DNA of 64,000 nt from Spirometra erinaceieuropaei (taxonomy: Eukaryota > Platyhelminthes > Cestoda > Diphyllobothriidea > Diphyllobothriidae): contig CACRXP010000094.1 in assembly GCA_902702965.1 (NCBI GenBank), positions 294,021 to 358,020 on the forward strand, read 5' to 3'. Every line of letters starts with the position of its first letter. Position 1 is the first letter of the stretch. Under the pieces are notes generated by a model. It worked only from the letters and a program-made list of their open reading frames with translations. It did not search any database and was not told where the DNA came from. Position numbers and translations under genes: made by a program. Of the stretch, positions 22,801 to 34,603 are shown piece after piece.

Positions 22801-23466
22801 TCAAGAAGGGTCGCCAGCGGCGGTGACTGACGTTAAGAACAACCTACATCTGACGCACGTCGTAAGCATGTAGAGCCTAGTGAGACATCTCCACTCATTT
22901 AATGCCCGCCATTGAAATATGCTTCACCTGACAAGACCTTACGCACCAGCTAGGCGTCATGCACGCAGCGAATGATCAATGTAACCTTTTTCAGTGACTA
23001 TTGGTATGTTGAGGTCAGCGCTAACAGGAGCATCCTATTCATCAAGAGCGTTTAATAATCCTTACAGTTGTAGTTTTCAGACGGATCTATCTTTGCATGG
23101 AACAAGAGGTTTTATGTCCAATTTACCCACAGAAAGTAGAATGTTCTAAAGGCAAATTATTTATTCATTTTGGCCGATAGTCTGTTACAGTTAAGGATCT
23201 GAGAGCTAGAAGATATTGCTAAATGATACTAGATAATATGCAAGTTCTTGTATTGATTGTCCTTATATATAATTTTGATAATGAGGGCTTGTGTTCTAGT
23301 CCTAAAAGTACGCATTTTGAGACCTTTAAGAGAACAAAAACATGAGTATATTCGCCTTCTGACAGCGTAGTTGAAAGGACGACTGAGGCTGTGAGTCTGC
23401 GGTTGGGGATGGAGTCGCGGTGCTGAAAGGACCGTATGCTCGCATTGCACGGTGATTGGATAACGT
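22800..23466. repeat. Dispersed repeat X, copy 2, part left of the gypsy element
   Basis: Homologous to 3985-4590. It ends in the target duplication ACGT at 23463-23466, immediately before the LTR. Confidence 0.6.
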
Positions 23467-23786
23467 TGTCAAAATCAATCAAAAGTCAGGGAAGACGGTT
23501 TGAGTTGGACAAACTTTACTGCTTGGAAAGCGTGTACACAAAGGCTGTGTGGGCAGTCGCCGCAAGCGCGCTCCGAGTCAGCTGTTGTCTGCGTCCGCCC
23601 TAGAGGTGTTGTCTTAGCGCGTGTGTGCGCCCTTCGTTGTCTCCACGTCGCCAGCCAATCAGAGTGGGGACAGCGTTGATTGGCTTCGAGCACTCGCGCG
23701 TCCCAGCAGCGTCTTGACACGGAGTGTGAGGCGGACAGGACGGCAGCGTGACCAAGGCGGAGGGTGAGGAGACGCGAACCGCCACA
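23467..23786 (-). repeat. 3' LTR of the gypsy element
   Basis: Matches the 5' LTR base for base from 23476 to 23786. The U5 end is shortened by about 27 bp relative to the 5' LTR. It ends TG...CA on both strands. Confidence 0.9.
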
Positions 23787-23843
23787 GTACCCCCCGGCTA
23801 GACCGAAGGCGGAGCGTAGCGATGCAGAAGGAACTGTGGATAT

Positions 23844-26800
23844 CTAAAAAACATGAGTGACCAAACGGTCAGGAAAGTGGACATGGCGTCCGCTACGGGT
23901 GATATATACAGGGGGCACAGGAATAGAGTGAGTATGGCTCGCGGTTACAGTGTTGTTGGTTGATGAAGGAGTAGTTGCAGTTGTGGGTTGCGGACATGGG
24001 GGCAAAGGAAGTATATGGGACGGAGAGATGGAGGGTCGGGGAGGCGGAGCAGGGGGTGGGGGACCACAGGGCTCATCCGGAGGAGTGTCCGGGACGGCAG
24101 CTTTGAGACGGTCCACGCTCACGACCTCCTCTCGAGTGCCGCGTTGGATGCGGAAGTTCTTCGTCCCACGAGAGATAACTCCGAAGGGGCCGTCGTAAGG
24201 TGGTTCCAGGGGCCGGCGGACTCGATCACATCGGAGACAGACGTGAGAGCATGTCGCCAAATCTTTCTCGAGGTAAGATTCGGAGACGGATGGCCTGGGC
24301 GGAACCGGAGAAAGTGTTCGCAGGAATTGCCGGAGGCGATGCAGGAGGTTGGTGGGATCCTCAACCGCACCTTGTGGTGTTGGCGAGATCATCTCACCGG
24401 GGAGTCGGACGGTGGCACCGAAGACGAGTTCAGCGGCAGAACAATCAAGGTCCGACTTGAGGGAGGAGCGAATGCCCAAGAGGACTAGGGGGAGGTGGTC
24501 TGTCCAGTTCTCCGGATCGTCTGCGGCGAGTAGGGATGCCTTCAGCTGACGGTGAAACCGCTCGACCATCCCGTTGGCTGCCGGATGATAGGCTGTAGTG
24601 CGGATGCGAGTACAGCCTTAAAAGGAGAGTAAAGACTGGTAGAGTTGAGATTCAAATTGGGCACCACGGTCAGTCGTGATAATGGAGGGAGCACCAAAAG
24701 TGGCAACCCAACGACTGAGGAAAGCCTTGACGACCGTTGGAGCTGCGACATCAGGCAGTGGAATAGCTTCCGGCCACCGGGTGAATCGATCCACGCAGGT
24801 AAGGAGATAGGAGCAGCCATTGGACAGAGGCAGGGGGCCTACGATGTCCAGGTGGTTATGACTGAACCGTGCGTCCGGAGTAGGGAAGGTGCCAATGGGA
24901 GTTTTGTTGTGCCGTCGGACCTTATTCCGTTGACAGCCGAGACACGCCCGTGTCCATGCTTTCAGGTTCTTGTGCATTCCAGGCCAGACGAAGCGGTCGG
25001 AAACCAGCTTGTCGGTTGCTCGACTCCCAGGGTGAGAGAGATTGTGCAGGAAGGAGAAAACTTTACGGCGGAGGGATGGCGGCACAAATGGACGATGGGA
25101 AGGGGTGGATACGTCGCATAAAATGGTGCCGTTGCCAGTCGTCAGTGGTAGTTCCTGAAGTTGGAGTCCGGAAACATCCTCATCACAGGGTGGACCGACA
25201 CGGCGTTGTTCAGCGGCCATCTCAGCGAGGTCTATCCTGAGTGAAAGCTGAAGATGAGCAATAGAGGGCCTGGACAGAGCGTCAGCCACCTCATTCCTTG
25301 ACCCGTTAATATGGCGGATGTCTGAAGTGAACTGCGAAATGTAGTCCAGGTGACGGATCTCCCGGGGGCTTAGCTTGTCACAGTGGGAATGTATTGCAAA
25401 CGTGAGTGGCTTATGATCAGTGAAAATTGTGAACTCTCGACCTTCGAGTAAATGCCGGAAGTGCCTTACGGCAAGATAAGCGGCGAGAAGTTCACGTCCG
25501 AATGTGCTGTAGCGGGTTTCGGCTTTGGATAGTTTCTTGGAGAAGAAAGCCAAAGGCACGGTCGAATCCGGCAGACTTTGTTGAAGAACCGCGCCAACAG
25601 CAACATTGGAGGCATCGACCATCAAAGATATGGGTGCATCAGCGTGGAAGTGAGTCAGGAGGGTGGTATCAGCCAGAAGGGCTTTTACCTGCTCAAATGA
25701 CGTGAGTGCTGCTGGTGTAAGTTCAAAGATGCGCTTAGAACCAGAGAGGAGATTGGTCAGAGGTAGGATGGTATCGGCACAGTTCGGGAGAAACCGGCGA
25801 TAAAAGTTCACCATACCAAGAAACCGTTGCAACTGACGCTTCGAGGTAGGGAGTGGAAAGTCCCGAATGGCGTCAACCTTTGAGGGAAGAGGCCGAATGC
25901 CGTGGGAGTCGACCAGATGACCGAGAAATTCTAGGGAGGGCACACCGAAGACGCACTTGGACGGGTTGAGAACAACGCCAAATTGTTGAAGGCGGTCAAA
26001 CACCGTTGCCAGATGCTCCATGTGTTCTTCGGTGGTGGAGCTGGCTACCAGAAGGTCGTCGATATAGGCGTAGACAAATGGTAAGCCGTGAAGCACTCTG
26101 TCTACAAACCTTTGGAAGGTCTGGGAGGCGTTGCGAAGTCCAAACGGCATGCGCAGGAACTCAAAGAGGCCAAAGGGGGTGGAAACGGCCGTCTTCGAAA
26201 CGTCCTCTGGGGCTATGGGAATTTGGTGGAAAGCACGGACCAGATCGATTTTCGAGAATACAGACTTGCCGAATAGGACACCGGCAAAATCCTGAAGATG
26301 TGGGACAGGGTAGCGGTCCGGGACAGTAACGTTGTTCAGGGCCCTGTAATCACCGCAGGGACGCCAGTCACCAGTGGCGGCCTTTGGAACCATGTGGAGG
26401 GGTGAGGCCCATGGGCTTTCAGACTGACGGATGATGCCCATTTGAAGCATGTGCTCGAATTCGGCCTTGGCGGCAGCAAGACGTGTAGGCGCGAGGCGGC
26501 GGGGGCGAGAAAACACGGGAGGGCCGGTGGTCCGAATGTGGTGAACAACGTCATGTGGTGGAATAGAAACGCTGAAGTTGGGGCGAGTGAGGCCGGGGTA
26601 TTTGGCAAGGAGTTGCCGAAATGGATTCTCGGGTTCAGGGTCCAAGACGGCAGGATGACGGGTGGTGTCAGAGGAAGAGATACCCCGGACAGTGAGGTTG
26701 GTGGTCTTGTCGTGTAGACGTGACTGACGGCAGTCGACCAGAAGATCGAAAGCGGCGAGGAAATCTGCACCAAGAATTGCACAGGGGATGTCAGCCACGA

Positions 26801-27479
26801 CGAAGACCCAAGAAAAGAGACGTCGGAGACCGATGTCCAGAGAGAGGGAGCAGGTGCCAAATGTGGTAATCGGCGATGTGTTGACGGCCTGTAGGAAAAG
26901 ACCGGGATTGGGGGACCGATGATCAGCTGGTGTGGGTGGAATGACACTTAGCTGGGCACCAGTGTCAACCAAGAAACGTCTGCCACTCCTGGTGTCGCGG
27001 ACGTAAAATGTGCGACCAGGGTTAGAGCTGTCGGGAAGTTTGGCTGCACAGACCTTCGGGTTGACCGGTTTTACCCGTTTTCTCTGCTTGAAAGTGAAGG
27101 AGCAAGGAGAGACGCAGCGACGGGCTTTAGCACCGAAAGTAGTGTGGTACCAGCAGGTGGCAGCTACGTCTGGACAGGCTGAATGAGAAGACTGGACATG
27201 CGGGGTGGACGGCTGCGGTTGGCTCCGAGATGAGGCAGAAACTGTGGGCTTCTGGAGAGCGGCTATATCATCGGCCAGCTTGTTGAGCTGGATCTCTAAC
27301 TGCGAAACGAGAGACGCAGGAGTATTTGAGGGAGTTGAGAGTGCTGAAATAGACGGCTTGGAAAAACCGTGCATCTCCATAAGCCGATCGGCCATTTGAG
27401 CAAGTTGCGTGGCCGAAAGAATGCCGAAGGCGGGTGCCAAAATATGCTGCACTTCTGGTGGAAAATTGTCCATGATCAA
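23844..27479 (-). pseudogene. pol: Gag C-terminus-Pol polyprotein of the gypsy element
   Basis: One frame of about 1,210 codons with a single TAA at 24618-24620. In order: the last part of Gag (1-130) with a CHCC box (C109, H112, C122, C126), typical of the CsRn1 clade; protease with DTGA (172-175); RT (about 320-500) with [14 protein letters not shown] and catalytic YIDD (472-475); RNase H (about 615-740; D622, D688, D733); the integrase HHCC finger (H812, H816, C846, C849); and the integrase core with D878 and D937. The TAA comes 16 residues after D937, and the catalytic E (in VERFHRQLK) lies beyond it in the same frame. The capsid part of Gag is missing: only about 60 bp separate the 5' LTR from this frame. 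The chain ends 58 bp before the 3' LTR. The normal product would reverse-transcribe and integrate the element; this copy could move only in trans. Confidence 0.95.
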
Positions 27480-27539
27480 CGCCTGGCTTTATCGTAGATT
27501 AGGAAGAACGAAGATTGCTGTTCGCAAGGAGTCACCAAT

Positions 27540-27886
27540 TGTTAAAAGTTGTGTGGTCGATAAGATAAAGATTCCCAATCAAAAGTCAGGGAAGACGGTT
27601 TGAGTTGGACAAACTTTACTGCTTGGAAAGCGTGTACACAAAGGCTGTGTGGGCAGTCGCCGCAAGCGCGCTCCGAGTCAGCTGTTGTCTGCGTCCGCCC
27701 TAGAGGTGTTGTCTTAGCGCGTGTGTGCGCCCTTCGTTGTCTCCACGTCGCCAGCCAATCAGAGTGGGGACAGCGTTGATTGGCTTCGAGCACTCGCGCG
27801 TCCCAGCAGCGTCTTGACACGGAGTGTGAGGCGGACAGGACGGCAGCGTGACCAAGGCGGAGGGTGAGGAGACGCGAACCGCCACA
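27540..27886 (-). repeat. 5' LTR of the gypsy element
   Basis: 347 bp, beginning TGTGGCGGTTCGCG on the minus strand and ending TTAACA at 27540, followed by AT and the primer site. It would hold the element's promoter; no clear TATA box is visible. Confidence 0.9.
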
Positions 27887-28660
27887 ACGTCGAGCGCCAC
27901 GTAAATACAATTCATGCCAGCCGGGGATATTACATTTTACATGCATGCAGAAATGCTGTCGGGGTTTAACGTTTGCAGCAGTTCTCGTTCGGTCTAACTG
28001 CCAGCCAAGGCCTTGTGAACACGCCCCCAATATTAGAGTGATTTTTTTGCCACAAGCGGCAGATAACGATTCGAAACAGCCTGTCCCCTATCTAAACAGA
28101 TTCTTTCCCGCGCTTTCAGTTACGTATTTTTTCGAGGACATATATGAGGAGAATTCGAGTAAAGTATAGCAGATTGTTTAATTATGGTCAGTCATGGCTT
28201 CACCTCAATTACCTTAAAAAGCATAGTTACTGCCGGATGATGTGTCATACTCACACCAAAGTCCGTGGCAATTCTTAATGTCAGATCTGATACACTGTTC
28301 TCGCATGCTGACAATACCTAAACGTTCTTTAAATAGCGTAATTGAAAACTTTAAAAGAGCTAAATATATGCTCCCTTTAAGCGTAAAGTATGAAGATGTG
28401 ATTTATTATTAAAGAGTACAATAGGGCATATCTCCAGATTAAGCTTTCTATGAAAGTGTCGATGAAGGTCAGTTGACTAACGCGTACTAAATAAGTAGTC
28501 ATTGTTAACCTAGTGCGGTTTTTGTGGACAACCGAGTAAAGGTGCACTCAAAGGCCAACTTCCTTGCACGTCCGGTCTGTCACAGGATTTTACTACCTGC
28601 AAAATGATATTACAACTTAGTTGTTTCTTCCTAATTGGATTTAAATCAAAACTTACGTAT
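27887..28660. repeat. Dispersed repeat X, copy 2, part right of the gypsy element
   Basis: Starts with the second ACGT of the target duplication and resumes the homology to 4592-4990. From about 28310 to 28660 it resembles a decayed fold-back arm (AAATAAGTAGTCATTGTTAA, then CTTCCTAATTGGA). Confidence 0.55.
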
Positions 28661-28682
28661 ATATTTAAACACCCAGAGAAGC

Positions 28683-28985
28683 ATCATCGACAAAAACGAG
28701 GGAGATTGGAATGCTTAGTTCTAACGTAAAAGTCATCGTCAGCCAGTTATACCCAGCCCCGAGGTGTGGAACACCTGGAACACGTCTACGCGGCATGTTG
28801 GCTAGAAGTCCGACCTCCCTGACCATTGAGCCACTGACTCGTTGTCCTGCTTATTACGATCGGCATCATACAATGGTAGAGGGACGCTCATCGATCGTGT
28901 TACAGGGCTCACTCGTCCCGTTGTTCCTTAGGGCTCTCTCTCGCGTCTATATCACGCGCCTGCTGATTGGGCTCGGGAAAGTACC
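28683..28985 (-). repeat. tRNA-derived SINE, copy S2, decayed
   Basis: Carries GACAAAAACGAGGGAGATTGG, GTCATCGTCAGCCAGTTATACCC, a decayed tRNA-like head, GACGCTCATCGATCGTGTTAC and CTTAGGGCTCTCTCTCG in family order. Confidence 0.6.
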
Positions 28986-29127
28986 CCAAGGCACAACGGG
29001 AGGAGCGAATTTCATAAGAACGAGCAGTGATCGCCTACCAACTTTTGCTTATTTATGGCCACCCGTCGCAAAGAGCCAGCATCCAAGAGGCGCGAGTTAG
29101 GCGTCATCAGTAACTACCGACTGCCAT

Positions 29128-29253
29128 TTTCATTATTATTATTATTATTATCATCATCATCATCATCAGCATCATCATCATCATCATCATCATCATCGCT
29201 ACCACCGCTTCCACCGCCGCCACCACCACCACCACTGCTACTACCACCAATAC

Positions 29254-29286
<33 letters not shown>

Positions 29287-29326
29287 TGCCGCCACCACCA
29301 CCACCACCATCATCGTTGTCATCGCC
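29128..29326 (+). repeat. Compound trinucleotide microsatellite
   Basis: (ATT)n passes into (ATC)n, then (CAC/CGC)n with a (CCG)n core, then (CAC)n and ATC again. The resulting poly-Ser/poly-Pro and poly-Met/Val/Ala frames on the two strands are artefacts. Confidence 0.9.
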
Positions 29327-29329
29327 ATT

Positions 29330-29708
29330 TGCTTAATTTTTCTCTTGGTTTCTTTATGATTTATCGATATGCATATGTCATATTTACCAGTAGTTATGAT
29401 ACATGCTGACTGTAGAAGGTCGGAAGCATATACTGAGTAATTCTTCATCACAAATGGACGCCGAGGACTTTGACATTGCAAATCTACTTTGTGCTGATTA
29501 GGTCGAAAGGAAAATAAGGCGTCTCTTTCTGCTATTCGCTTAGTACTGTTTTGTTAAAGCAAGCGACGAAAGCGGCTGTACCGTACCCTGCGCTTCTTAC
29601 TGCAGGAATGTCAAAAGCGCCTTTGTTTTTAAAGTTCGCGTATATATGCGAAGTTGATTTTGCAAATCGGCAGAACTAACACGTGTGATTGGAGGGGGAA
29701 TAAGGGCC
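29330..29708. other. Unassigned DNA
   Basis: No feature recognised. Confidence 0.35.
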
Positions 29709-29710
29709 TA

Positions 29711-30687
29711 CAGTGAGTGACCTATCTCATGAAATGTTGGCTGAAATTCTGAAATGCTTTTTCGATTAGGAAGGGTTACTTGGTCGCAGTTGTAATACTG
29801 ATTATCTTGCGGCATGCTCCTATAAAATTTCGGACTCGGCAGGATGTCGGCTTTTAAATGCACTTCTTTTTAATTTCCTGCAGAAAGCCTACTCGGTAAA
29901 AATGACTGCTTATTTAGCATGCATTTTTCCCATTGATTTTCGATAGTCTTGGAAATTCAAATATATTTTATAGAAACCATCAACAAAAATATTCCTTCTT
30001 TTAGTCAATCAATAGAAAATCACGTCTTCTTTATATTTTATACTTAAGGAAGGAGTATAAGTAGGTTTTACAAAAGTTTCTTATTATGAGACTTTTTAAG
30101 ACCGCGAAATGTCAATTCACATAACATCGTACCTGGCCGTTTACCACTGCTCCTCATGAAATATACAACGTGGTCCGTATCCTTTGCAACAGTTTATGGA
30201 CCCTTTATGATATGGCTTTAATGGCATAGAAAAATACGTGATTTTCTTTACGCGACCGCATGCATCTCGCAGACTGAAATTACTAAGCGCTAATGCAGCG
30301 AATGACCAGGCTCCACATTATACGGCAATTGGAAAACTTTTTTTAAAACCTTAATTATACTCCTTACTTAAGCATAAAATATAAAGAAGCCGTGATTCTC
30401 TATTGATGGATTAAAAGAAAGCATATTTTTATTAATGGTTTCTATAAAATATATAAGAATTTGTAGGGAAAAATGCATGCTACATAAGCAGTCATTTTTT
30501 ACCGAGTACGCTTCCTATAGGAGATTGAAAAGAAGTGCATTTGAAAGAGGTCATCCCGTCGAGTCCGAAATATTATAGGATTATGCCGCATGATAATCAG
30601 TATTACAATTGCGCCTAAATAATCCTTCCTAATCGAAAACGCATTTCAGAATTTCAGCCAACATTTCATGAGATAGGTCACTCACTG
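29711..30687. repeat. Fold-back element, family 1, copy b
   Basis: 977 bp with TA on both sides (29709-29710, 30688-30689). The first about 45 bases (CAGTGAGTGACCTATCTCATG...) are repeated exactly, inverted, at the right end. Pairing continues with few mismatches for about 400 bp per arm, including the shared words GCATGCATTTTTCCC and ATATATTTTATAGAAACCAT. This is the best-preserved family 1 copy. Confidence 0.9.
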
Positions 30688-30689
30688 TA

Positions 30690-31144
30690 CGTTTAATCCA
30701 ACTGCGCAACAAGGCGTAATGTCTTACGCATTTTATTGTGTCCAAATTCTCATAGTGAGGCAACACGTAATATATACTGAGGTTTAGAATCAAGTACATC
30801 AAAAGACACATATACGCCGTGTATTGGCGAGCGCAGCCGTTACCGCATAATTCCTTTCAACAGTTTATGTGGGGTATATTTAACGAGTACTACGATCACG
30901 GTCAGTACATAAGCCAGCCATTTTTGGGAGGGTGTAACAAAGTGTTCGGGAGAACCCCGCAGGTCTGACACGAGCATATGTTTATCAACATGATATTAGG
31001 CATACAAGCACGTTTGCAAATACATCCACAAGACTGCAAATGTAGAAACCAGCTTGTAGCGGAGTACTTGCAGTTTCTTAAGTCAGGGAGCGTACACACG
31101 CTGAATTCTACAACGCACTATCCTGTTCTGATACATAACCCAAT
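30690..31144. other. Unassigned DNA
   Basis: No feature recognised between the fold-back element and duplication B. Confidence 0.35.
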
Positions 31145-31386
31145 CGTCGATGTGTGTGATAAGCAGGTAGCATTACAATGAACTTTATTTTGCGTGACCT
31201 AAGTAACCATTCTATGGTTAGGAAGGCAAGAAGGCTGCATAAAAAGTTCTTTGCGGTCATGCAGCTTTTGGGCGCTGACAATAAAACATCTTTGTGCCGA
31301 TTTATAATATATTACAGCAAAATTTGATCACAACACGTGCGTCGTGGATATTTTGCGGCGAACTTTAAAAACTATTCGGTTAGTAT

Positions 31387-32066
31387 TTACAATGCAGGTC
31401 GTTGTTGGATGCTGCAATGCACCGGAGTGCCGTAGATCGCATTCTCAATTATTTTAACTTTGCGTACTGTTGCCTTCGTTAAACTATGTGAACGACCCTC
31501 TGCGTGACTCCATTCTGCAGACTCGAGGTTTGAAAACAAACTTGGCAAGTAAATCCTCGAAAGTCCGACTATGTTCGGACCATATCTTTCCACACTCCAG
31601 TTGGACATTTTAAACGTTGCCTTGATTGGAACATCGGCTCGTGTAACTGCACGACTGTGATACTAAAATATGTAAAAATAGGGCTCAACCGAAAATCGCT
31701 TCAAAATAGATAACCTTGTTAGAGTGAAAATGTGCAATCGTACTGCCACCCGGGTAAGACTGACATAAAGGTGTGTGCTTACCCGACCGAAAGTCACTAA
31801 CACCCTCTGGCATACCGCTTCGCAGAAGTACTCCTTATGCTTCTGGGATGTTGAAAAACGTATCTGAAAGCAATTTTCGACCCAAACGTTCCCTTGGAGG
31901 GTGGCATTGTATGAATACATCGGAAAGCCTGGCATTCCCTCCTCCGTAACAAGCAACAATAGGTCTTTCATGAGATGTGCGGCAGTGTCCCCAATGCTAA
32001 ATATGACATTGTAATGTGGGCAGTAATCACGCTCTAAAAGAGTACTCACATTAGAACATGAAAATG
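31387..32066 (-). CDS. Unknown gene family member B (two exons visible)
   Basis: Same structure as member A: acceptor TTCTTTTCAG, exon 32066-31783 (284 nt), intron 31782-31663 (120 bp, GTAAGC...ATTTTAG, phase 0), exon 31662-31387 (276 nt) with a stop. Both exon lengths equal those of member A although many residues differ, which argues that the frame has been under selection. Conserved features are YCPHYNVIF, YNATLQGN, ENCFQIRF, EYFCEAVC, SNWSVERYGPNIVGLSRIYLP and ENAIYGTPVHC. AATAAA occurs on the minus strand at 31184-31189, about 200 bp past the stop, as a possible polyadenylation signal. The first exon is not identified. Function unknown. Confidence 0.6.
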
Positions 32067-32582
32067 CTGAAAAGAATGAAGAGCCGAAGGCCACGTGCTT
32101 GATTGATCCATGAAATTTGATAAATTTTTCTTTGGTCTAATTGCCATGCGGGCATTAAAACTAGTAAATCAATTTGCGAAAGTATATCAAAATTATCAAC
32201 ATGGCATATAGGACATGTTTGTTTTTATTATCAACTGGCAGCGAACTGGAGGGCTAGTGATGATACATTTAATTCGAGAAACAGCTTTTCCTGAATTAAA
32301 ACCTTTACCTACTTCTAATGGATTTAGTCTAAAGATGTCGGATTATAGCATTTAATTGTCCGAAACACTACTAAATCGTTCAAGACAATGTGATCGCTGC
32401 CGCAGAGTAGAGAATAGAAATTCGAACGAAAATGACATTACGCTCCTGTTGCCACAAACGACTCGAAAAATATTCAAAATTTTCATCTCTCCCAAGAGAC
32501 ATTCGTTCAAACCCGTCACTTTAAGTAGTATGTGCAGTCGTTGTGCATAGCCAATGAAATGATTGAACAGTTGAAGAAGTGC

Positions 32583-33810
32583 TCCGGTGCTCGACTCTTC
32601 TTCACTTCTCCATACACCGGGAACGCGAAATGTTGCCTTCATTCATGAAAAAAACGAAAGCGATGCGCTTCGGACAGCTTGCAGTTGGGAGTTTTTCCCT
32701 GCACGAGAAGCAGCAACATACGAACAGTTACGTTTTCTGCACCCATGTCTCCAAGACGAACTAACCCCACTATGCCTGAGATGTAAAGCTCCCGTTAATA
32801 CGGCCATGGAAAAAGTAGTTGTAAAGCGTTTTGTCAAACAGATGACAAGAGTGCTGATCGACGACTGTCACTGGCGTTTGTAGAAGTACAAGGCTGTGAT
32901 CGAGGAGAGCAGAAGGCAGTGTGTCCACACCCTCGGCTATTCTATCGCCACAGATCTTGGTAAGACGATCACTTCTCTGGCACACCACAGGCAAGCCAAG
33001 AAGAGAGACGTTTTGGAACGGAAACTGACTAAGCTAAAACCACCAGGCATACAAAGCTCAAACTTGGTCCACAACATCTCGTCTAAGAAGCTAACAGAGC
33101 AGCAACTACGAGTGTTACAGAATGAAACTTGTTTCAACATTACGGCTACCGATCCTGTCGACTTCATTGCAGCTCTGGAGGCTATGCTTGTGAGAAGTGA
33201 AACATCCGACGACATGAAACACTCCGTTCAACAGCGTGTTACCTCCTTGCTGATGACACACTCACCAACCAAATGTATTTGACAGCGTGAGTCAAAGGCT
33301 ATGAGGGACCTGATAAGGGACGACAACATTGTCATTCTACCTGCTGATAAGGGAGGATCAACCGTCGTGATGAATAGACAGAGAATTTTACAGACCAGCA
33401 CGGAAGTCACAAGCCAAAGCAGTGGCAGATCGGCTGATTAAACTACTTAGAGAATACCGACATTAAAATATGATCACGGACAATGAATGGCACCAGATGA
33501 GGGCAACTGACACTGATCTAGCTCGATTCTACGATCTGCCAAAACCCATAAAGCACATGTCCCCTTTTGGCCAGTCATTGCTCTAAAAGGCAGCCCCACC
33601 TACAATTTGGCAAAGTGGATGTACTCAAAACTGAAAATCCTCCAAGGCAATTCAACTACCTCAGTTCGATCAGCCTCTCAATTCCTCATAGACCTCCGAG
33701 GTCGGAGGACTCAATCGGACGAATTCATGGTCACCCTCGATGTGATGTCGTTATTCACAGCCATCCCACTATCCCTCCATCCTGCGCCGTGGGGTTGATG
33801 ATTGGCCTAC
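32583..33810 (+). pseudogene. Penelope-like element, 5' half
   Basis: A long frame runs from 32587 to about 33400, broken by a TAG at 32881 and a TGA at 33280. It carries the PLE N-terminal region (NLVHNISSKKLTEQQLRVLQ, TDPVDFIAALEAML) and the DKG motif (NIVILPADKGGSTVVMNR, about 33325-33378). A shifted frame continues with ALKGSPTYNLAKWMYSKL (about 33580-33632) and DEFMVTLDVMSLFTAIP (about 33718-33770). It then stops short: palm, thumb and GIY-YIG are absent. The 5' segment 'GTGCTCGACTCTTCTTC' recurs at 33905, so a terminal repeat follows directly, as in PLEs with pseudo-LTRs. Confidence 0.8.
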
Positions 33811-33849
33811 ATGCCTTATAACTGTCGCTTGTTCTGCTGCTGCTACCGC

Positions 33850-33965
33850 TGACAATGAACTCCTGTACGAGTCTGAAAGCTCAGGACAATAAACAGAGTG
33901 TTCTCGTGCTCGACTCTTCTTCTTCACTTATGCGTACACCTGGAACTCGAAATTTCGCCTTTTTT
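33850..33965 (+). repeat. PLE terminal repeat with degenerate hammerhead-like core
   Basis: CTCGACTCTTCTTC...ACACC(T)GGAAC(T)CGAAA repeats the element's 5' end at 32589-32630. Just before it, TCCTGTACGAGTCTGAAAGC (33861-33880) followed by TCAGGA has a hammerhead outline (stem I TCCT/AGGA, GAAA, GCTC) but no stem II and an altered CTGANGA box. Confidence 0.45.
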
Positions 33966-34393
33966 CGATTGAAAAAGTATATATTTCGTCCTAATTACAA
34001 ACATTCTGGTACAAATACATATAATCCTCTAGACATCGACAAGATACACAGAGTTTCAAACACGATCGTTTACTGCTTATAGTCTGAATGCTGTCACTAC
34101 GGTCAAAACCTTTTCATTGTAGGAAAAGCTGGGTAAATAATTATTTTCTAAATAAACTCTCCTTTGATTACATCAGATGGTTACGCCATAGTCTTTATAA
34201 ATTATCCACAGTCATTTTAAGATTGCCATCAACGACAACATATAATGTAACGCGAATTAATTCCGTTTTCGTGCGCATTTGCGTCATAATTACGGACAAA
34301 ATTATGCGCTAGACAAGGTTTGAAAAAGGTCTGCATACCAAGATGTTGTGGCAATTAGTATGAAACCATTAAGTCGCTGTCAGTATTAAAAAA

Positions 34394-34582
34394 TTGCTGG
34401 ATTATTCAAGAGGGCAATCAGTTTGGTCTGCAGAGTGTTTACCTGGCTCGCTTGATGAGGAACTGCACGCATTAAGGTGTTTTGCACAAACTATGAAGAG
34501 AAGTAATCCGTTGCAAATTAAGTTCGAAGACATGGAAGTTGGTAAGAGCATCTTGTTCTCAAATGCCTGTAAATTGCTTTAA
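34394..34582 (+). CDS. Exon-like frame in block B, unknown
   Basis: The residues AECLPGSLDEELHALRCFAQ and KRSNPLQIKFEDMEVGKS are partly conserved in block A (13830-13975: AECL, FAQ, KRS, PL, EDM), where stops interrupt. The similarity is stronger at the protein level than expected for noncoding DNA, but I cannot place splice sites. It may be an exon of the same gene as 34604-34800. Confidence 0.3.
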   Translation: MLDYSRGQSVWSAECLPGSLDEELHALRCFAQTMKRSNPLQIKFEDMEVGKSILFSNACKLL

Positions 34583-34603
34583 TTCTGTAAGTAACACAGT
34601 GTT

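Larger units (their letters stand above)
23467..27886 (-). mobile_element. Ty3/gypsy LTR retrotransposon, CsRn1-like, defective
   Basis: A 4.4-kb element read on the minus strand. The 5' LTR is 27886-27540 (347 bp, TGTGGCGG...TTAACA) and the 3' LTR 23786-23467 (320 bp). It is flanked by a 4-bp target duplication ACGT (23463-23466, 27887-27890). The LTRs are identical over 311 bp (23476-23786 against 27576-27886), apart from a 27-bp deletion at the U5 end of the 3' LTR. The primer site follows the 5' LTR after two bases (TGGTGACTCC), close to the tRNA-Trp 3' end used by CsRn1 relatives. The polypurine tract CCGGGGGG lies just before the 3' LTR. The insertion splits repeat X. Identical LTRs mean a recent insertion, yet the copy lacks most of Gag and has a nonsense codon. 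Confidence 0.95.

Noticed and set aside
23950..27400. Many long plus-strand frames across the gypsy element
   Set aside because: They are antisense shadows of the Pol frame, whose motifs and order are unambiguous on the minus strand.
29055..29481. Ser/Pro-rich and Val/Ala/Met-rich ORFs
   Set aside because: Direct translation of the trinucleotide microsatellite in different frames.
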